Assembly (NCBI RefSeq): GCF_024159265.1
Contig: NZ_JAMYWY010000001.1
Span: 3,410,001-3,474,000 of the forward strand
Source: Paenibacillus sp. 1781tsa1
Lineage (GTDB): Bacteria > Bacillota > Bacilli > Paenibacillales > Paenibacillaceae
Direction: 5' to 3'
DNA length: 64,000 bases
Made by a program: the position numbers and the translations under genes. Under the pieces are notes generated by a model, which was not told the DNA's origin, did not search any database, and saw only the letters and a list, made by a program, of their open reading frames with translations. Below are positions 37,684 through 47,478 of the stretch, in pieces. Every line of letters starts with the position of its first letter. The stretch's first letter is position 1.

Positions 37684-39192
37684 ATGAATTCTACAACCCG
37701 CAAAATCGCTACATTTCTAACCATAACTGCATTAGGTACAGCAGTATTCCCGCTAACTGGGAATCAAGTACATGCAGCTACATACGTTACTAACATCGCG
37801 GCAACAACCACACAGCTTACCCAACAACAGATTGAAGCTGCTGTCAAGGATCTGAATAGTTTGGGGATCATGAATGGGTACGCAGATCAATCCATGGGTG
37901 AACATAGAGCGATTACGCGTGCTGAGCTGGCGTCCTTGGTTTACAAAACGTTTAATTTGGAAGGCAAGACGGGCGAAACCTTAGAAATAACGGACGTGAA
38001 CCCGAATGCGTGGTATGCACCTTATGCGTCAAAGCTTGTTGAACTCGGAATCATGGAGGCAAACGATGGACAATTCCAGCCACAAGCTCAAGTGACAGAT
38101 GCTGAACTCGAACAGGTCGTATCCAAAGCGATGCAGCGTGACGTAAAATCCGTTCACCATTGGATGAGCGAGTTCTACTCTGAGAACGGTCCAGCAACAC
38201 GCGGCGAAGCAGCCGTACTCCTGCAAACAGCCCACCGAGCCATTCCTTCGGAGCAAGCTCAAATCAAGAGCGTTAGATCGCTGAATGCCATTACGTTAAT
38301 CGTTACGTTTGACCAACCACTGACAGCAACGGATGAAGCTTTTGCCAAGGCACAAACGGACTTTGCGTTTAGTGGTGGGCTGACCTTAACCAATATGCCC
38401 CGTTTGAAAACAGGTTCGATTGCCACTTACATCGTTCCAACGTCCGTACAAGATGCTGGTGAAGTGTACAACCTTACTTACAAAGGCCAAGACGTTGGTT
38501 CCTTTGAAGGCAGTGGCACGAAAATAAACATGACTACAGCTAGTCAAGTCACGAATGATACATTCGAGATTGAAGCATTGCAAGAGAACGGAGTCGTGGA
38601 TTACGGTTACATTATCTCGGCTTACAGTGGTGGTCGAGGCGCGAATGCTTTCGTGCTGAATGATCAAGAGCAAGCAGGAGGCAAAACGTTTCAAATCATT
38701 TCATCCATGCAGGCAAGACAAGTTGTAATTACGCCAGAAGGTGGCGAGCCCATCATTGCCAGATATGTGCCGTTCACACAATCGACAGACGGCAAACAAG
38801 AACCGAAGTTCCGTATGCCTGAAGGTCAAGTGTTGAAACCAGGTGTAACATATACCGTTTCTTCAGACTGGGCAAACCTCGAAAATGCTTCATTCACTGC
38901 AAAATCGTATGATGCGCTGGAGGTTGCAAGTGCTCAGGCTGTGAGTGAAACCTCCATTGAAGTTACGCTTGCCCAAGATCCCGAAGATGAGCTGTTCTCT
39001 GGTCGGAGCGTAACGTTAAAAGCGCCTAGCGGGGAAGTTCTGACAGCCACTTATAAATACTCAAGTCGAAAAGGATCTACAGGTGTATTCGACATTACGA
39101 ATGACGGAAAGCTGACTCCAGGTAAGACCTATACATTAAACCCAGTTGGAGATTGGAGCGTCTCTTCTTCGGTTACCCTGACACTGGAGTAA
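37684..39192 (+). CDS. SLH-domain cell-surface protein
   Basis: 502 residues. A signal peptide ends near VHA-ATY (about 31). Three SLH-like segments at about 48-210 contain KDLNSLGIMNGYADQ...ITRAELASLVYK and WYAPYASKLVELGIME; the third is degenerate. These bind secondary wall polymer. The C-terminal ~290 residues are beta-rich (Ig/fibronectin-like), with no catalytic motif seen. ATG after GAGGAGGAATTC. It is 119 bp after the response regulator gene and 10 bp before the ankyrin lipoprotein gene, with which it forms an operon. Confidence 0.82.
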   Translation: MNSTTRKIATFLTITALGTAVFPLTGNQVHAATYVTNIAATTTQLTQQQIEAAVKDLNSLGIMNGYADQSMGEHRAITRAELASLVYKTFNLEGKTGETLEITDVNPNAWYAPYASKLVELGIMEANDGQFQPQAQVTDAELEQVVSKAMQRDVKSVHHWMSEFYSENGPATRGEAAVLLQTAHRAIPSEQAQIKSVRSLNAITLIVTFDQPLTATDEAFAKAQTDFAFSGGLTLTNMPRLKTGSIATYIVPTSVQDAGEVYNLTYKGQDVGSFEGSGTKINMTTASQVTNDTFEIEALQENGVVDYGYIISAYSGGRGANAFVLNDQEQAGGKTFQIISSMQARQVVITPEGGEPIIARYVPFTQSTDGKQEPKFRMPEGQVLKPGVTYTVSSDWANLENASFTAKSYDALEVASAQAVSETSIEVTLAQDPEDELFSGRSVTLKAPSGEVLTATYKYSSRKGSTGVFDITNDGKLTPGKTYTLNPVGDWSVSSSVTLTLE

Positions 39193-39202
39193 AGGAGGCA
39201 GT

Positions 39203-39907
39203 ATGAGTAAGTCGCTAATCATCGTTATTCTGATAAGTAGTATGTTCATCTTGCAAGGCTGTGTACCTGAAGTGAAAAACGACTCGAATGTGGAGGAGAA
39301 GAACATGACTTCACTGGAAGAAAAGTTGTTTAAGGCGGTAGAGGATAGAGATAACGAAAATATTCAAAAATGGATTCAAGCGGGCGCCAATATCAATGCT
39401 CAGGATCAGAGCGGAAGAACGGCTGCCATGATGGCAACATATAACAACGATCTGGCCTCAGCAAAAATATTGATTGAAGCTGGTGCAGATGTAAATGTAC
39501 AAGATGATATGAAGAATAACCCATTCCTGTACGCTGGGGCTGAAGGATATTTGGACATTTTGAAGTTAACGATCCAGGCGGGAGCAGACCCAGCGATAAC
39601 GAATCGATATGGAGGAACGGCACTTATTCCGGCTTCGGAGCATGGATATGTGGAGGTGGTACGAGAACTCCTAACCCAAACTTCAGTGAATGTGGACCAC
39701 GTGAATCAATTGGGATGGACAGCGCTTCTGGAAGCGATCATATTAAACGATGGCAATGCACTACAGCAAGAGACCATTCAATTACTTATTGAGCATGGAG
39801 CAGACGTCAATATAACAGATCGTGATGGTGTGTCACCGCTCAGTCATGCGAAGCAGAAAGGCTTTAAGGAAATAGAAGACATTTTGGTACGGGCTGGAGC
39901 TCAATAG
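39203..39907 (+). CDS. Ankyrin-repeat lipoprotein
   Basis: 234 residues. Signal peptide with lipobox ILQGC (Cys20). Then about five ankyrin repeats from residue ~38 to the end (IQKWIQAGANINAQDQSGRT, AKILIEAGADVNVQDD, LLIEHGADVNITDRDG). It is anchored outside the membrane and presumably binds a protein partner; the secreted SLH protein encoded just upstream is one candidate. ATG after TAAAGGAGGC. The function is unknown. Confidence 0.88.
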   Translation: MSKSLIIVILISSMFILQGCVPEVKNDSNVEEKNMTSLEEKLFKAVEDRDNENIQKWIQAGANINAQDQSGRTAAMMATYNNDLASAKILIEAGADVNVQDDMKNNPFLYAGAEGYLDILKLTIQAGADPAITNRYGGTALIPASEHGYVEVVRELLTQTSVNVDHVNQLGWTALLEAIILNDGNALQQETIQLLIEHGADVNITDRDGVSPLSHAKQKGFKEIEDILVRAGAQ

Positions 39908-39910
39908 AGA

Positions 39911-40207
39911 TTATCTAGGGTCAATAAAGAAACCAAAATGTTGAGCTACATGTAAAATCGTATTCATGGAGTGTCTGGCTTCCTCTATGTTGAGGGGCAG
40001 GCGCTTCATTATATTAAATATTTCATTTATAAAATCAGCATATTCCTGGCGTGTCATAATTAGATACGGAAATCTTAAAAAATGAATATCTCTGCTTTGA
40101 AATTTTCTATAGTGTACCACTCTGCTTCCAGATAAAATGGAAATACCAACCATGTAAGCGCTATCTATTAGGTGCAGTACAGTTATACTTACCTTATTGA
40201 CCTGCAC
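39911..40207 (-). CDS. Hypothetical protein, possible remnant
   Basis: Up to 98 residues (GTG start 40207; an ATG 18 codons on is also possible). The C-terminal 60 residues ([40 protein letters not shown]) look like real protein, but no family is recognised and no ribosome binding site is seen. It runs against the ankyrin gene, with 3 bp between their ends. It may be the tail of a longer lost gene. Confidence 0.35.
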   Translation of the reverse strand: MQVNKVSITVLHLIDSAYMVGISILSGSRVVHYRKFQSRDIHFLRFPYLIMTRQEYADFINEIFNIMKRLPLNIEEARHSMNTILHVAQHFGFFIDPR

Positions 40208-40255
40208 TCAGTAATATTAACTTTTACATGTTGGAATCATTCATGGAGGTGTATG

Positions 40256-40969
40256 ATGAAGAGGAAGTCTTGGTATACTTTGGCGGTAACAGGTATCGTT
40301 TCTTTGTTTTTTTCAGTAAGCGCTTTCGCGGGTTATGTGTTCTGGGAGCCTCTAACCTATTTTAACGCAAGCACATGGCAAAAGGCGGATGGGTATTCCA
40401 ATGGGGGAATGTTCAACTGTACCTGGCGGGCTAACAATGTTAATTTCACAAGTGATGGAAAGCTTAAGCTTGGTTTGACCAGTTCTGCACAAAACAAGTT
40501 CGATTGCGGAGAGTACCGATCCACGAATACGTATGGATACGGCTTGTATGAAGTCAGTATGAAACCTGCCAAGAACACAGGTGTGGTTTCCTCATTTTTC
40601 ACATACACAGGGCCCTCACATGGCACCCAATGGGATGAAATTGACATCGAATTTTTAGGAAAAGACACCACCAAAGTGCAGTTTAATTATTATACCAATG
40701 GGGTTGGCAATCATGAGCAGATTATCAATCTAGGTTTTGATGCATCTCAAGGTTTCCATACGTACGCATTCGACTGGCAGCCGGGACATATCAAATGGTA
40801 TGTTGATGGTGTCTTGAAACATACGGCAACCAGTAATATTCCAAAAACACCAGGCAAAATTATGATGAATCTCTGGAATGGAACGGGTGTAGATAGCTGG
40901 CTCGGCCCTTACAACGGTGCCAATCCGCTATATGCAGAGTACGATTGGGTAAAATATACGAGTAATTAA
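40256..40969 (+). CDS. bglS: Secreted GH16 endo-beta-1,3-1,4-glucanase (lichenase)
   Basis: 237 residues from the second of two adjacent ATGs (40253, 40256), 5 bp after GGAGGT. Signal peptide about 1-25 (SAFA-G). The catalytic motif is DEIDIEFLG, with nucleophile E128, D130 and acid/base E132, exactly the lichenase pattern, and the length is that of B. subtilis BglS. It cuts mixed-linkage beta-glucan (lichenan, barley glucan) outside the cell. It stands just before the beta-glucan uptake locus and feeds it. Confidence 0.94.
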   Translation: MKRKSWYTLAVTGIVSLFFSVSAFAGYVFWEPLTYFNASTWQKADGYSNGGMFNCTWRANNVNFTSDGKLKLGLTSSAQNKFDCGEYRSTNTYGYGLYEVSMKPAKNTGVVSSFFTYTGPSHGTQWDEIDIEFLGKDTTKVQFNYYTNGVGNHEQIINLGFDASQGFHTYAFDWQPGHIKWYVDGVLKHTATSNIPKTPGKIMMNLWNGTGVDSWLGPYNGANPLYAEYDWVKYTSN

Positions 40970-40976
40970 GTAGACT

Positions 40977-41003
40977 GAAGCAGCCGTTAACGGCTGCTTT
41001 TTT
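40977..41003 (+). terminator. Intrinsic terminator after the lichenase gene
   Basis: AGCAGCCGTTAACGGCTGCT perfect palindrome followed by TTTTT. Confidence 0.92.
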
Positions 41004-41074
41004 CTCTATAAAACGGTATTGTAATTATTCAATCTATATATTCAATATCCAATATCCTAAATTAATGCAATAAA

Positions 41075-41120
41075 TGTTGCAAAATTAGTATGGGCATAAA
41101 TATCAATCATTCATTATGAT
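41075..41120 (+). promoter_or_regulatory. Promoter and candidate activator box before the binding-protein gene
   Basis: TGTTGCAAAATTAGTAT at 41075-41091 is repeated with two changes at 46406. A -10 box TATGAT stands at 41115-41120, 40 bp from the start of the element; the copy at 46406 has TATAAT at 39 bp. It is probably the binding site of the locus YesN-type regulator. Confidence 0.55.
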
Positions 41121-41159
41121 TAACCTGTAAGCAACATTACATAGACTGGGGGAACGAAG

Positions 41160-42845
41160 TTGGACACACGTAAAAAGAGACGAGTAGGAAGCTTGGTTAT
41201 GATCGGTGTATTGGCTGTATCTGCAGCCTTGAGTGGATGCAGTAGCGGGAGCGACAAGAAAACAGAATCGAGCACTCCTGCGGCAACGTTAGAGCTCAAA
41301 AATGGGAAATATGATCCACCAGTGTCTATCACGTATCTACGGCCTTGGGGCCCGGATGTAAAATTCAAGCCAGGCGAGGACCAGGACAACAATGTCCATA
41401 CGAAATGGGCTAAAGAGAAGCTCGGGATTGAGCTGAAAAATCAATGGATCTCACCATCCACCAACAATGCATTCGAGACAAAGCTGCGCCTATCACTAGC
41501 CTCCAATGCTGAAATGCCGGACATTATTTCGTATCGCGGCGAGTTCAATCTGGTACGTGAATTGATTGAGTCTGGAAAATTTGTCGATGCCGGCGAGTTG
41601 TTTGACAAATATGCGAGCGATACATGGAAAGCAGCCGTAAACGAAGATCCTTCCGTATGGTATCCATACATGCAAGATGGCAAAAAGATCGGTATTCCCA
41701 TTTTGGACTATGCCTATAACGGCGATCCTGTCATGTGGATCCGTGAAGACTGGATGAAGAAATTCAATCTGGAAGCACCTAAAACGATAGATGATCTAGA
41801 AGTCATTATGGAAACGTTTACGAACCAAGATCCGGATGGCAATGGGAAGCAGGATACCTACGGATTGACCATTGGTTTCAAGAACTGGCTGAACACATGG
41901 ATGTCAGAAGCCGGATGGGTATTTGGCGCTTATGGTACCATGCCGAACCAATGGAATCTGACGGAAGATGGAAAACTTGAATACGGTTCCGTAACACCCG
42001 GAGCAAAACAGGCTTTAGCCAAATTACAAAGCTGGATGAGCAAAGGGTATATCCCGGAAGAAGCCGGCGTGTATGACGAGACAAAAGCTGCTGAAGAATT
42101 TACTGCTGGAAAAGCAGGTATTGTGGTAGGTCCTCACTGGATGCCATCCTGGCCGCTGGAGGATGTGAAGAAGAATAATCCTGAGGCTGAATACAAGGCA
42201 TATCCGATTCCTTCCGGTCCGGATGGTCAAGCAGGGAGACATGGTACGTCGAACGGAAACGGCGTAATTCTGATTAACAAAGACATGAAGAATCCGGAAG
42301 CCTTTTTCACCTATCAGAACTATCTCTTTGATCACTATGCGAATCCTAAAGAGGGCGATGAGTTCGAACATGGATTTGCGGAAGGATACGATTGGGTTAT
42401 GGTAGATGGTAAACCATCAACCGATGCAAGTCTTACGGGCGGTTATGCTCCCGAGAAGTACACTTTAACGTTTGACGGTGCGCGAATTCCGAATCTGAGC
42501 ATGACAACTCTCGCGAAGCTGGCAAGCGGTGAAGAACCAACAACGCCATTTGAGAAAAAAATCAAATCAGGTGTACCTACACCTATGCTTGATGCAGCCA
42601 AGATTGTTTTGGATCAAAAAGATATCGTGTTCAATCAGATGTTTACCGGTGCACCTTCCATGACGATGCAGATGAACAATGATATTTTGACGAAGATGGA
42701 GAAAGATACCTTCTCCCAAATTGTATATGGCAAAACCTCTGTGGATGCTTTCGACTCCTTTGTTGAGAAGTGGAAATCCTCAGGTGGAGACCAGATTACA
42801 AAAGAAGTAAATGAGTGGTATGAGTCCGTTAAAAGCGGAAAATAG
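41160..42845 (+). CDS. Extracellular sugar-binding lipoprotein of the beta-glucan locus
   Basis: 561 residues, TTG start after GGGGGAACGAAG. Signal peptide with lipobox ALSGC (Cys27). It is closely related to the binding protein at 13.9 kb and has the same length, with the DPDGNGKQDTYG segment. It probably binds beta-gluco-oligosaccharides released by the GH16 enzymes. Its permeases are not next to it but 3.7 kb on, beyond the leftward kinase/regulator pair. Confidence 0.92.
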   Translation: MDTRKKRRVGSLVMIGVLAVSAALSGCSSGSDKKTESSTPAATLELKNGKYDPPVSITYLRPWGPDVKFKPGEDQDNNVHTKWAKEKLGIELKNQWISPSTNNAFETKLRLSLASNAEMPDIISYRGEFNLVRELIESGKFVDAGELFDKYASDTWKAAVNEDPSVWYPYMQDGKKIGIPILDYAYNGDPVMWIREDWMKKFNLEAPKTIDDLEVIMETFTNQDPDGNGKQDTYGLTIGFKNWLNTWMSEAGWVFGAYGTMPNQWNLTEDGKLEYGSVTPGAKQALAKLQSWMSKGYIPEEAGVYDETKAAEEFTAGKAGIVVGPHWMPSWPLEDVKKNNPEAEYKAYPIPSGPDGQAGRHGTSNGNGVILINKDMKNPEAFFTYQNYLFDHYANPKEGDEFEHGFAEGYDWVMVDGKPSTDASLTGGYAPEKYTLTFDGARIPNLSMTTLAKLASGEEPTTPFEKKIKSGVPTPMLDAAKIVLDQKDIVFNQMFTGAPSMTMQMNNDILTKMEKDTFSQIVYGKTSVDAFDSFVEKWKSSGGDQITKEVNEWYESVKSGK

Positions 42846-42901
42846 GACGCGGACAGCGCCGCGAACATGAATTCGATGCGGTGCGGTAACAGAAGAAGCA
42901 T

Positions 42902-42940
42902 AAAGGCATTGCAGGAGAGCAACTCCCGCAATGCCTTTTG
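42902..42940. terminator. Intrinsic terminator
   Basis: AAGGCATTGC / GCAATGCCTT stem with an inner GGGAG-like stem, followed by TTTG. It lies between the binding-protein gene and the convergent regulator gene. Confidence 0.8.
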
Positions 42941-43004
42941 TTATGCAATATGAATATGGGAAACGGTGAGTTCACTTGAACGTCAAGTCTGGTCTGAGTA
43001 TCCC

Positions 43005-44645
43005 TTAAACCGGTAGATTTTCCCGATATTCTTGAGGAGTAAGATCATAAAATTTCTTGAAAACTCGTATGAAATAGGCGGTATTGTTGTATCCAACAAG
43101 TTCAGCAATTTCAAATACCTTGGCAGTTGACGTTCGCAAATGATAGGCTGCTTTCTCCATTCTTAACCGGTATACATAGGCAGTTAGTGCTTCACCGGTC
43201 TCCGCCTTGTATACTTTGGACAAGTACACTGGATGCAGATGCACATGGTCGGCAATGGCAGGCAGCGATACATCTCCGGCCAGATGAAGGTCTACGAAAC
43301 TCTTGACGCTGCGTACAATGGTGCTGTGATTGTCTCTGAGCTCTTGTTCGGCATCATCTCGTATGTAATAAAGCGTACGTATGGACCAGTCTTGCAACTG
43401 CTGTGCAGTAGAATAGCTGGGAGCATGAAAATAACGATTGGACTCCGCTGGAATCAAAGAAGATATTTGTTTACCATTTTTATGAATGATGTACGCAAAT
43501 GCACCAGCGAGAGCAAAATACACTTCAATGGTTGACTCCGCAATATCATGATGTTCACTTGAATGCAGCAATTCCTCAAAAATATGCTCAATTTTGTGTT
43601 CCACATCCTCAAATCGTCCAGCTTCCAATAGGCTGATCAACGTTGGCGGCTGATAAAGTGACCTGATCGTATGAAGCGGATTGGCGTCCGTCTCATCGGA
43701 AGCTGTGACAAACAAGCCTTGAACTTGCCCCATCCGTTTACGCATGGACATAACGGACCGCTCATAGATTTCTCCTATTTCGTGAGGGAACTTGCCCCAG
43801 TTAGAGACGGAAATCGAGATCGCACCCTTCAAGTATAACTTAACATTGGTTTGAATCTGGGCAGCATACTGCTCAAGCAGGGTCTGAGGTGTCTCGTTCC
43901 TGCTATAGCTCATCGTTGTGGAGTGTTTCATGCTAACCAGAACAACAATGTAATCGTGAACGTCTCGTGTGTGCCAGATATGAAAATGATTATGCATCAC
44001 TTCACTAATGATATTACATATCGCATATTCCATTAGGGCAAGGTCACCGTGTGCCATTTCGGATAGATGTTTCTCCATGCGAATAACCAACATACCCAGG
44101 TCTTCACCTATGGAGTAGGGAAGCTCCAGCAGATCAAGCTTGTCTGCCAGTGTCTTCGGATCATAGACTTTTCCAGTCAGCAATTCATGCAGCATGGTGG
44201 ATTGAAGCAAGGGCAGGTGATCCTGAAAGGCGTGTAAGGCTCGTTGATGGGAGGCTGCCGTTTCCCACTTTTCTTTAATTCGATGAACGAGGCGTTGGAC
44301 CGTTTCAATAAGATCTTCATCGCTAACCGGTTTAAGCAAGTAATCAAAGCTTTCCTGCGCGATAGCCTGTTTTGCATATTCAAAATCAGCATGACCTGAT
44401 AACAGAATCGTCTGTACATGCGGCCACTTTTCATGAATCGCTGTAATAAGCGCTATACCTGACATTTCGGGCATTCGTATATCTGTAATGACAATGTCAA
44501 TGTCGTGGTTTTCCATGATTTCCAACGCCACCGAACCGGATAAGGCTTCATGTACTGTGCCAATCCCGCAGCTTTGCCACGGAATGGTCTCAGCCAGCGT
44601 TTCCACGACTGATCGTTCATCGTCCACTAGTAATATTTGCAGCAT
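43005..44645 (-). CDS. YesN-type response regulator (receiver + AraC output) of the beta-glucan locus
   Basis: 546 residues. Receiver with D8/D9, phospho-acceptor D55 (IVITDIRMP) and K105 (LLKPVS). A central ~290-residue region follows, then a C-terminal AraC double helix-turn-helix (VSLPAIADHVHLHPVYLS, VFEIAELVGYNNTAYFIRVF). ATG after AGGTGAAAG; 11 bp follow the kinase stop, so the pair is co-transcribed. Candidate activator of both the binding-protein promoter and the permease promoter. Confidence 0.92.
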   Translation of the reverse strand: MLQILLVDDERSVVETLAETIPWQSCGIGTVHEALSGSVALEIMENHDIDIVITDIRMPEMSGIALITAIHEKWPHVQTILLSGHADFEYAKQAIAQESFDYLLKPVSDEDLIETVQRLVHRIKEKWETAASHQRALHAFQDHLPLLQSTMLHELLTGKVYDPKTLADKLDLLELPYSIGEDLGMLVIRMEKHLSEMAHGDLALMEYAICNIISEVMHNHFHIWHTRDVHDYIVVLVSMKHSTTMSYSRNETPQTLLEQYAAQIQTNVKLYLKGAISISVSNWGKFPHEIGEIYERSVMSMRKRMGQVQGLFVTASDETDANPLHTIRSLYQPPTLISLLEAGRFEDVEHKIEHIFEELLHSSEHHDIAESTIEVYFALAGAFAYIIHKNGKQISSLIPAESNRYFHAPSYSTAQQLQDWSIRTLYYIRDDAEQELRDNHSTIVRSVKSFVDLHLAGDVSLPAIADHVHLHPVYLSKVYKAETGEALTAYVYRLRMEKAAYHLRTSTAKVFEIAELVGYNNTAYFIRVFKKFYDLTPQEYRENLPV

Positions 44646-44656
44646 GGGTCTTTCAC

Positions 44657-46366
44657 CTACTTGTCTGTATTATCGTGCCATGTGATGTTAACTTTAATTC
44701 CACCCATTGAAGATTGTTCATAGAAGAGTCCCGAACCTTCACCGTACTGAAATGACAAACGCTGATGCACATTCCATGTACCACATCCCATATTCTCATC
44801 CAGCGGCTTAAGAAGATTATCTCTCAGAAGATCCAGCTGTTTCTCAGACATGCCAAGCCCGCTGTCCTCTACGATAATCGTGTACACATCATCCTTGCAG
44901 TCCGCATAGATTTTAATCTCACCGTCCACCGATTTGGGCTCCAGACCATGAATAATAGCGTTCTCAATAATAGGCTGGAGGGTTAATCTGGGGACTGTTT
45001 TATCTAAAATATCATGAGGCACGTCGATTGTAAAATGCATTCGTTCCAGACGAAGTGACTGGATTTCCAAATAATTTTTGACCATCGTCAACTCTTCCCG
45101 AAGCGTGGCTTGGTCCTTTTCAGACCTGGTTATGTAACGGTAATACTCTCCCAGATTCAATGCCATGGCTACCACAGCCTTTTCATTTTTCATTCGGGCC
45201 ATGTTCTTGATATAGAAGAGACAATTATAGAGAAAATGCGGATTAATCTGCGATTGAAGCTGCTTGAGCGTAGCTTCGCGGCTCCTTAATTTCTCCTCAT
45301 ATACATTCTCGATTAACTCTTGAATTCGCTGGGCCATGATGTTGAATCGTGCAAATAACAGACTGAATTCATTGCGTGCCGGGTGATGCAGCCGAACGGA
45401 AAAATCCCCGGTGGACAAGCGATTTGTCCCTTTTACCAGCTGGAGAAGCGGAAGCTGTACACTGCGATAGAGTGTATATAAAACAACGACACTCATTACG
45501 ATCAGAACGGCAATTGAAGCATAAAACAGATTTCGGCTGCTCGTAATCGGTTTCAAAATCTGTTGCATTGGCACATAGTCAACATAATACCAGCCCAAGC
45601 TCTTGGATTGAATATAGGAGACGTAATATTCCGTTTTGTTTAACGTTGTGCTGAATCCACCGCTGGCTTGCAGTTTTGCTTCTTTCAGAGAGGGCAGGAT
45701 GGCAGTCAGAGTTTCCTTCCCAGAGCTATTGCTGATTAGGCCATAGTCGGGATGGAAAATGAATGGATCGCCCTTATTGTTTAACTTGTTTTGATTGAGA
45801 AGGGTAGTTAAGTGATGAACTGGAAAACTGATTTTGGTAATTAATCGAGCTTTGTCGGGTTGCACCATCGCTGTCGTTGGGTCAGTCGTGTACCAGATAA
45901 ACTGATTGTCGGCATAGGTCCAGGACTGCGATAGGGACTCCTTAAATTCATTATCACTGTACGGAATGTAAGCATAGTAATCCGTCGATATCACTTTTTT
46001 CATCCGAGGAAAGTATAGAGTGATGGTCGAATGCCATTTGCTTGCTGCATTGTACAGATTCATCTTTTCCAGTATGGCACTTCCAACCTTCACACGCTCA
46101 TAGGGAACATCCTTGTAGTCAGGGCGTTGATATTCCTGAATGCTGGAATCTTGACCAATAGACATCCCATATAATGACAATTGGTAAATATTGGATTCGA
46201 CTGAATCGGCAAATGTTGACAGGTGATTCATCGTATTGTTCTGAATCTCGTGTTCAATGACACGTACACTTTCCCGGTTCGAGTATGTGTAGAGAAACAA
46301 TACCAGAATAAGCAGCATCACAAACAACAATGTAATTTTGGTGAAGACATTCATGCGTGTAAACAA
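44657..46366 (-). CDS. YesM-type sensor histidine kinase of the beta-glucan locus
   Basis: 569 residues, the same length as its paralogue at 10.1 kb. Transmembrane helices at about 8-26 and 278-300 with a large external sensor. HAMP, His_kinase (phospho-His in QINPHFLYNCLF) and GHKL ATPase (PIIENAIIHG, EDSGLGMS). The start is TTG: AGGAGG is 7 bp upstream, while the next ATG is 19 bp away. Divergent from the permease operon. Confidence 0.92.
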   Translation of the reverse strand: MFTRMNVFTKITLLFVMLLILVLFLYTYSNRESVRVIEHEIQNNTMNHLSTFADSVESNIYQLSLYGMSIGQDSSIQEYQRPDYKDVPYERVKVGSAILEKMNLYNAASKWHSTITLYFPRMKKVISTDYYAYIPYSDNEFKESLSQSWTYADNQFIWYTTDPTTAMVQPDKARLITKISFPVHHLTTLLNQNKLNNKGDPFIFHPDYGLISNSSGKETLTAILPSLKEAKLQASGGFSTTLNKTEYYVSYIQSKSLGWYYVDYVPMQQILKPITSSRNLFYASIAVLIVMSVVVLYTLYRSVQLPLLQLVKGTNRLSTGDFSVRLHHPARNEFSLLFARFNIMAQRIQELIENVYEEKLRSREATLKQLQSQINPHFLYNCLFYIKNMARMKNEKAVVAMALNLGEYYRYITRSEKDQATLREELTMVKNYLEIQSLRLERMHFTIDVPHDILDKTVPRLTLQPIIENAIIHGLEPKSVDGEIKIYADCKDDVYTIIVEDSGLGMSEKQLDLLRDNLLKPLDENMGCGTWNVHQRLSFQYGEGSGLFYEQSSMGGIKVNITWHDNTDK

Positions 46367-46405
46367 AGTCCAACCTCCTAAATCTCATTAAAATAGTGAT
46401 ATCGT

Positions 46406-46450
46406 TGTTGCAATATTAGGATATAGATCGCAAATTTCCATTGCTATAAT
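46406..46450 (+). promoter_or_regulatory. Promoter and candidate activator box before the permease operon
   Basis: TGTTGCAATATTAGGAT (46406-46422) is a near copy of the element at 41075. A consensus TATAAT stands at 46445-46450 with no clear -35 box, as expected for an activator-dependent promoter. Confidence 0.6.
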
Positions 46451-46512
46451 TTTAATATACAAGTTCACGATGACTTGTAAAATACAAAATTTAGAACATG
46501 GGGGATGCAGGA

Positions 46513-47463
46513 GTGAAGGAACATACGTTAGAAACGCCGCATAAACGGCGCTCCACCAGGGTCAAACAGCGCTGGAATATGCAACGGAATTGGACCTTGC
46601 ATATGATGCTCGTTCCAGCCGTATTGCTGGCACTGGTGTTTCAGTACATACCGATGGGCGGCATTGTAATTGCTTTTCAGGACTTTAAGCCATACTTGGG
46701 ATTTTCTGAATCCAAATGGGTTGGTTGGGACAATTTTCGATATTTATTCTTATATCCGGATGTAGGTCAGGTAATCTGGAATACACTGGTCATTGCATTT
46801 TTCAAAATCATCGCGGGACTGTTCGCTCCATTCTTGTTTGCCATTTTGCTCAATGAAGTGCGCTTGACGGCATTCAAAAGAGTGAGTCAGACGCTTGTGT
46901 ATCTGCCGCATTTCCTATCATGGGTTATTCTCGGTGGGATTTTGCTTGATATCCTGTCCCCTCAGGGCGGCATGGTGAACCAGCTTGTCGTAGCCTTTGG
47001 AGGAGAACCCATTTTCTTCCTGGGAGATGGCACATGGTTCCGTATTACGCTAATCGTCAGCGATGTGTGGAAAGAATTTGGTTTTGGTACGATCGTATTT
47101 CTAGCTTCTCTATCAGGAATCAATCCTGCGCTCTACGAGGCTGCCGAGGTGGATGGGGCCAACCGGTTCAAACAGACGCTGCACATTACGATTCCGGCAT
47201 TGATGCCGATTACAATTGTACTGATGACACTCTCTATCGGTAATATCCTCAACGCTGGTTTTGATCAGGTGTTCAACTTGTACAATCCACTTGTGTATGA
47301 CAAAGGCGACATCATTGACACCTTTGTGTATCGACTCGGAATTTTGAACGGGAAGATGAGTTTTGCCACAGCAGTGGGGTTATTCAAATCAGTGGTAGCT
47401 ACCATTTTGATTGTTATATCGTACAGAATGGCTTACAAACTGGCTAATTATCGAGTTTTCTAG
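46513..47463 (+). CDS. LplB-type ABC sugar permease
   Basis: 316 residues from GTG 46513, which has GGGGGA exactly 7 bp upstream; ATG 46498 has no ribosome binding site. Six membrane helices, EAA loop EAAEVDGANRFKQTLHITIP. Forms the beta-gluco-oligosaccharide importer with the next gene and the binding protein at 41.2 kb; the ATPase is elsewhere. Confidence 0.92.
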   Translation: MKEHTLETPHKRRSTRVKQRWNMQRNWTLHMMLVPAVLLALVFQYIPMGGIVIAFQDFKPYLGFSESKWVGWDNFRYLFLYPDVGQVIWNTLVIAFFKIIAGLFAPFLFAILLNEVRLTAFKRVSQTLVYLPHFLSWVILGGILLDILSPQGGMVNQLVVAFGGEPIFFLGDGTWFRITLIVSDVWKEFGFGTIVFLASLSGINPALYEAAEVDGANRFKQTLHITIPALMPITIVLMTLSIGNILNAGFDQVFNLYNPLVYDKGDIIDTFVYRLGILNGKMSFATAVGLFKSVVATILIVISYRMAYKLANYRVF

Positions 47464-47478
47464 AGAGGAGAAAAGGGC

